Positions 6,763 through 8,700 of a stretch of 8,700 nt of DNA are shown here, in pieces. Numbering within the stretch: the first letter of the stretch is position 1; each line of letters begins with the position of its first letter. A model generated the notes under the pieces. That model did no database searches. It was not told the origin of the DNA and saw only the letters and a list, made by a program, of their open reading frames with translations. A program made the translations under genes and the position numbers. Source of the stretch: Bacillota bacterium (GTDB taxonomy: Bacteria; Bacillota_B; Desulfitobacteriia; Desulfitobacteriales; Desulfitobacteriaceae); contig JAJYAS010000107.1 of the NCBI GenBank assembly GCA_021779415.1, forward strand, positions 1 through 8,700, read 5' to 3'.

Positions 6763-7290
6763 TTAGTCGAGTTTTTGAACTTGTGAAAATTCCAGTTCAA
6801 CCGGCGTCTCTCTACCAAACATAGACACTTCGACCCGTAACTTACCTTTGTCCGCAAGAATTTCTCGAACTACTCCAATAAAGTCCTTGAAAGGACCAGC
6901 GGTAACCTGAACACTCTGATTGATTTCAAAGTCAATCCGCGTGTGAACCTCATCCATTCCCATTTGTTGTAGAATCTTGACAACCTCGCTGTCCAACAAT
7001 GGAATGGGCTTCGTTCCAGTGCCAACAAACCCAGTAACACCAGGTGTATTCCGCACAACATACCAAGAATCGTCAGTCATTTCCATTTCCACAAGGACAT
7101 ATCCAGGATAGACCTTGCGTTTGGCAATTTTCTGTTTTCCGCCCTTGAACTCAATTTCATCTTCCATAGGAACAAGCACGCGAAAAATCTTTTCTTCCAT
7201 GTTCATGGATTCGACTCTTTTTTCAAGGTTCATTTTTACTTTGTTTTCATAGCCCGAATAGGTGTGGATAACATACCAGTTTTTCGCCAT
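6763..7290 (-). CDS. nusG: Transcription elongation and pausing factor NusG
   Basis: NusG binds the RNA polymerase clamp and upstream fork junction, and modulates elongation, pausing and termination. The 175 residues are of normal length. The NGN domain (about 1-115) starts MAKNWYVIHTYSGYENKVK and contains YPGYVLVEM and RNTPGVTGFVG. The KOW domain (about 122-175) has VTAGPFKDFIGVV and the conserved SMFGRETPVELEFSQV end. Asn81 and Thr82 are present at the positions known to read the non-template TTNTTT pause motif in B. subtilis NusG. The ATG at 7290 follows AGGAGGT by 10 nt. It sits 43 nt after secE and 37 nt before rplK, the standard secE-nusG-rplK order. Confidence 0.98.
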   Translation of the reverse strand: MAKNWYVIHTYSGYENKVKMNLEKRVESMNMEEKIFRVLVPMEDEIEFKGGKQKIAKRKVYPGYVLVEMEMTDDSWYVVRNTPGVTGFVGTGTKPIPLLDSEVVKILQQMGMDEVHTRIDFEINQSVQVTAGPFKDFIGVVREILADKGKLRVEVSMFGRETPVELEFSQVQKLD

Positions 7291-7333
7291 TTCTCAGGGG
7301 ACCTCCTCAGGCACTGCCGCGGAAACTCGCAGA

Positions 7334-7555
7334 TTATGGCACCAGCTTGGTCAAAGCCCAACTTAAGCCACTATCAACAAACCACATCAGAATGGACACA
7401 ATCGCCACCGCAAAAAACACAACTCCTGTGTAGGTGAGCAGTTGCCTACGGCTTGGCCAATGAACTTTTTTTAATTCGCTCAAAACCCCCCGGAAATACT
7501 CCGCCGCCTTATCCGCTTGTCGCTGAGTATTGGCTGGTTTTTTTAACGCGCCCAT
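7334..7555 (-). CDS. secE: Preprotein translocase subunit SecE
   Basis: Small membrane subunit that clamps SecY in the SecYEG channel. The protein has 73 residues, the short single-span form usual in Gram-positive bacteria. A charged, amphipathic N-terminal region (about 1-40) carries the SecE signature ELKKVHWPSR (27-36). One hydrophobic segment follows (about 43-60, TGVVFFAVAIVSILMWFV), and the chain ends SWALTKLVP. I choose the ATG at 7555, because AAGGA lies 9 nt upstream. The adjacent in-frame GTG at 7558 has only 6 nt spacing and adds one residue. It lies between rpmG and nusG, as is standard in Firmicutes. Confidence 0.96.
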   Translation of the reverse strand: MGALKKPANTQRQADKAAEYFRGVLSELKKVHWPSRRQLLTYTGVVFFAVAIVSILMWFVDSGLSWALTKLVP

Positions 7556-7564
7556 CACTTCACA

Positions 7565-7569
7565 TCCTT
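7565..7569 (-). promoter_or_regulatory. Shine-Dalgarno of secE, favours ATG over GTG
   Basis: AAGGA on the minus strand, 9 nt before the ATG at 7553-7555 and 6 nt before the GTG at 7556-7558. The core is modest, so both starts are possible, but the ATG has the more usual spacing. Confidence 0.6.
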
Positions 7570-7637
7570 ACGCATCGATGCCATCGACACTGTGACAACG
7601 CCGCCTGGCGTTCAGTTTAAACTAGTACAAAAAAAAA

Positions 7638-7787
7638 TTACTTTGTTTCCTTATGGAGAGTATGGGTTTTGCAGAACTTGCAATACTTCTGAGACTCCAA
7701 GCGATCAGGGTTGTTTTTCTTATTTTTCATCGTAGCGTAGTTACGGTGCTTGCAATCCGTACACGCTAAAATAATGCCAACACGCAT
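7638..7787 (-). CDS. rpmG: 50S ribosomal protein L33 (bL33), zinc-ribbon form
   Basis: Small 50S protein near the E site. The 49 residues are the usual length. It begins [17 protein letters not shown] and contains [20 protein letters not shown]. Two CxxC pairs (Cys9/Cys12 and Cys36/Cys39) make this the zinc-binding C+ form; zinc-independent paralogues lack these cysteines. The ATG at 7787 follows GGGAGG by 9 nt. It is the first gene after a dedicated promoter and precedes secE by 82 bp. The stop is followed directly by nine T on the coding strand. Confidence 0.96.
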   Translation of the reverse strand: MRVGIILACTDCKHRNYATMKNKKNNPDRLESQKYCKFCKTHTLHKETK

Positions 7788-7844
7788 TCACGAACACCTC
7801 CCGGACAACGGTAGGACGCTGTATTTTTATCCATTACTCAAAAT

Positions 7845-7873
7845 ACTTTATCACAAGATAAATTCCCTGTCAA
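7845..7873 (-). promoter_or_regulatory. Promoter of rpmG-secE-nusG-rplK-rplA
   Basis: Minus-strand TTGACA (7868-7873), a 17-bp spacer ending in TGA (an extended -10 TGn) and TAAAGT (7845-7850). The expected start is near 7838, about 50 nt before the rpmG ATG. It lies just downstream of the tRNA terminator, so it starts a new transcription unit. Confidence 0.85.
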
Positions 7874-7887
7874 GGAAAATACTTATA

Positions 7888-7911
7888 ATAAAAAAGACAG
7901 CTTAGCTGTCT
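7888..7911 (-). terminator. Intrinsic terminator after the tRNA genes
   Basis: A perfect 7-bp stem AGACAGC/GCTGTCT (7905-7911 with 7895-7901) with a 3-nt TAA loop, followed on the minus strand by TTTTTTATT. It starts 10 nt after the CCA of the initiator tRNA and ends the tRNA transcript. Confidence 0.92.
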
Positions 7912-7920
7912 GGTCAAACT

Positions 7921-7995
<75 letters not shown>

Positions 7996-8013
7996 ATGTA
8001 GCAATTTGTTTAG

Positions 8014-8089
8014 TGGAGCCAACGATGGGACTCGAACCCGCAACCTACTGATTACAAATCAGTTGCTCTACCAATTGAGCTACGTCGGC
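8014..8089 (-). tRNA. tRNA-Thr (UGU), CCA encoded
   Basis: A 76-nt cloverleaf. The acceptor stem GCCGACG/CGTTGGC has one G-U pair, with discriminator T and encoded CCA. The D arm is GCTC-AATTGGTA-GAGC. The anticodon stem ACTGA/TCAGT holds the loop TTTGTAA, anticodon UGU, which reads ACA and other ACN codons. The T arm is GCGGG-TTCGAGT-CCCAT, with a weak last pair. It is the first tRNA after the promoter at 8134-8162 and is transcribed together with tRNA-fMet. Confidence 0.97.
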
Positions 8090-8133
8090 ATGTTGTGTTA
8101 CCAGATCAATATTCCACCACTTGGCACTTATAG

Positions 8134-8162
8134 AGTATACCATTTCCTCGTTTAGATTGCAA
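8134..8162 (-). promoter_or_regulatory. Promoter of the tRNA-Thr/tRNA-fMet unit
   Basis: Minus-strand TTGCAA (8157-8162), a 17-bp spacer ending TGG (extended -10 TGn) and TATACT (8134-8139). The expected start is near 8127, about 38 nt before tRNA-Thr. I see no clear terminator between sigH and this promoter, so some readthrough from sigH is possible. Confidence 0.82.
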
Positions 8163-8192
8163 GTCCATTATCCCTCAAAGTTTTATGTAAAA

Positions 8193-8700
8193 TTATCCAT
8201 CTCTTCGTTCCAAGTAGCGCTCAAGTTTCCTCTTAACTCTTTGCAACGCATTATCGATCGATTTTACATGTCTTCTCAAGTCGACTGCAATCTCTTGATA
8301 GGATTTACCTTCTAAGTAAGACATCAAGACTTTCCATTCTAACGAACTGAGGATCTCTCCCATTTTTTCCTCAATGTCATCAAATTCTTCGCGACTAATA
8401 ATCAATTCCTCAGGATCTGTAATTCGGGTTCCCGAGATTACATCGAGCAATGTCCGATCGGAATCTTCATCGTAAATAGGCTTATTAAGTGAAACATACG
8501 AATTTAGGGGGATGTGTTTCTGTCGAGTTGCGGTTTTAATCGCAGTGATAATCTGCCGGGTAATGCATAATTCAGCAAAGGCCCGAAAAGACGAGAGTTT
8601 GTCCCCACGAAAGTCCCGAATGGCCTTATACAGTCCAATCATACCCTCTTGAATAATATCTTCACGATCCGCCCCGATCAAAAAATACGAACGCGCTTTG
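8193..8700 (-). CDS. sigH: Sporulation and stationary-phase sigma factor SigH, C-terminal part
   Basis: Alternative sigma factor that starts the transition-state and early sporulation programme. 168 residues are visible; about 45-50 N-terminal residues lie beyond the high-coordinate end. The frame is open to the window edge, reading KARSYFLIGADREDIIQEG, so the TTG at 8681 is an internal codon. Region 2.2-2.4 is clear: ADREDIIQEGMIGLYKAIRDF, FAELCITRQIITAIKTATRQ and KHIPLNSYVSLNKP. Region 4 follows at about 114-165 of the visible part, with the helix-turn-helix YLEGKSYQEIAVDLRRHVKS and IDNALQRVKRKLERYL. The IDNALQRVKRKL end is typical of SigH. The position upstream of rpmG-secE-nusG matches the sigH-rpmG-secE order of B. 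subtilis, here with two tRNAs inserted. Its promoter is not visible. Confidence 0.97.
   Translation of the reverse strand, partial: KARSYFLIGADREDIIQEGMIGLYKAIRDFRGDKLSSFRAFAELCITRQIITAIKTATRQKHIPLNSYVSLNKPIYDEDSDRTLLDVISGTRITDPEELIISREEFDDIEEKMGEILSSLEWKVLMSYLEGKSYQEIAVDLRRHVKSIDNALQRVKRKLERYLERRDG

Noticed and set aside
8163..8192. Terminator for sigH
   Set aside because: No inverted repeat with a following T-run is visible between the sigH stop and the tRNA promoter.

Overview
The window is a core information-processing cluster, all on the minus strand, from a low-to-mid GC, spore-forming Firmicute. In transcription order (high to low coordinate) it reads: sigH (3' part) - tRNA-Thr(UGU) - initiator tRNA-fMet(CAU) - rpmG - secE - nusG - rplK - rplA - rplJ - rplL - rpoB - rpoC (5' part). 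The gene order, the presence of the sporulation sigma factor SigH, and the wording of the RpoB, L7/L12 and RpoC proteins point to the Clostridia. A Desulfitobacterium/Desulfosporosinus-type member of the former Peptococcaceae is my best guess, made from memory of these proteins and not from a search.

Layout. 8193-8700: C-terminal three quarters of SigH. 8090-8192: spacer with a strong extended -10 promoter for the tRNAs. 7921-8089: two tRNA genes with encoded CCA ends, closed by an intrinsic terminator (7888-7911). 7845-7873: a fresh promoter for rpmG-secE-nusG-rplK-rplA. 6262-6290: a ribosomal protein L1 target-like hairpin between rplK and rplA, abutting the rplA ribosome binding site. 5512-5540: promoter of rplJL, followed by an L10-type leader with an L10 hairpin, an antiterminator and an intrinsic terminator. 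4343-4375: a strong hairpin after rplL. 4244-4272: a perfect-consensus promoter (TTGACA-N17-TATAAT) that starts an approximately 215-nt leader in front of rpoB-rpoC.

The genes work together in transcription and translation. RpoB and RpoC form the RNA polymerase catalytic core, NusG modulates its elongation and pausing, and SigH redirects it at the onset of sporulation. L11, L1, L10 and L7/L12 build the ribosomal stalks and L33 is a small 50S protein. SecE is part of the SecYEG channel. The initiator tRNA starts translation. Feedback is visible in the sequence: L1 at rplK-rplA and L10(L12)4 at rplJL.

This is mainly a conserved housekeeping region and I see no new enzymatic or defence system, mobile element or CRISPR array. 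The least explained part is the 367-bp rplL-rpoB intergenic region, with its perfect promoter, a dyad centred on the -35, direct repeats, and a long leader with a possible 8-codon ORF. The rplJ leader also deserves a second look for its three mutually exclusive structures.
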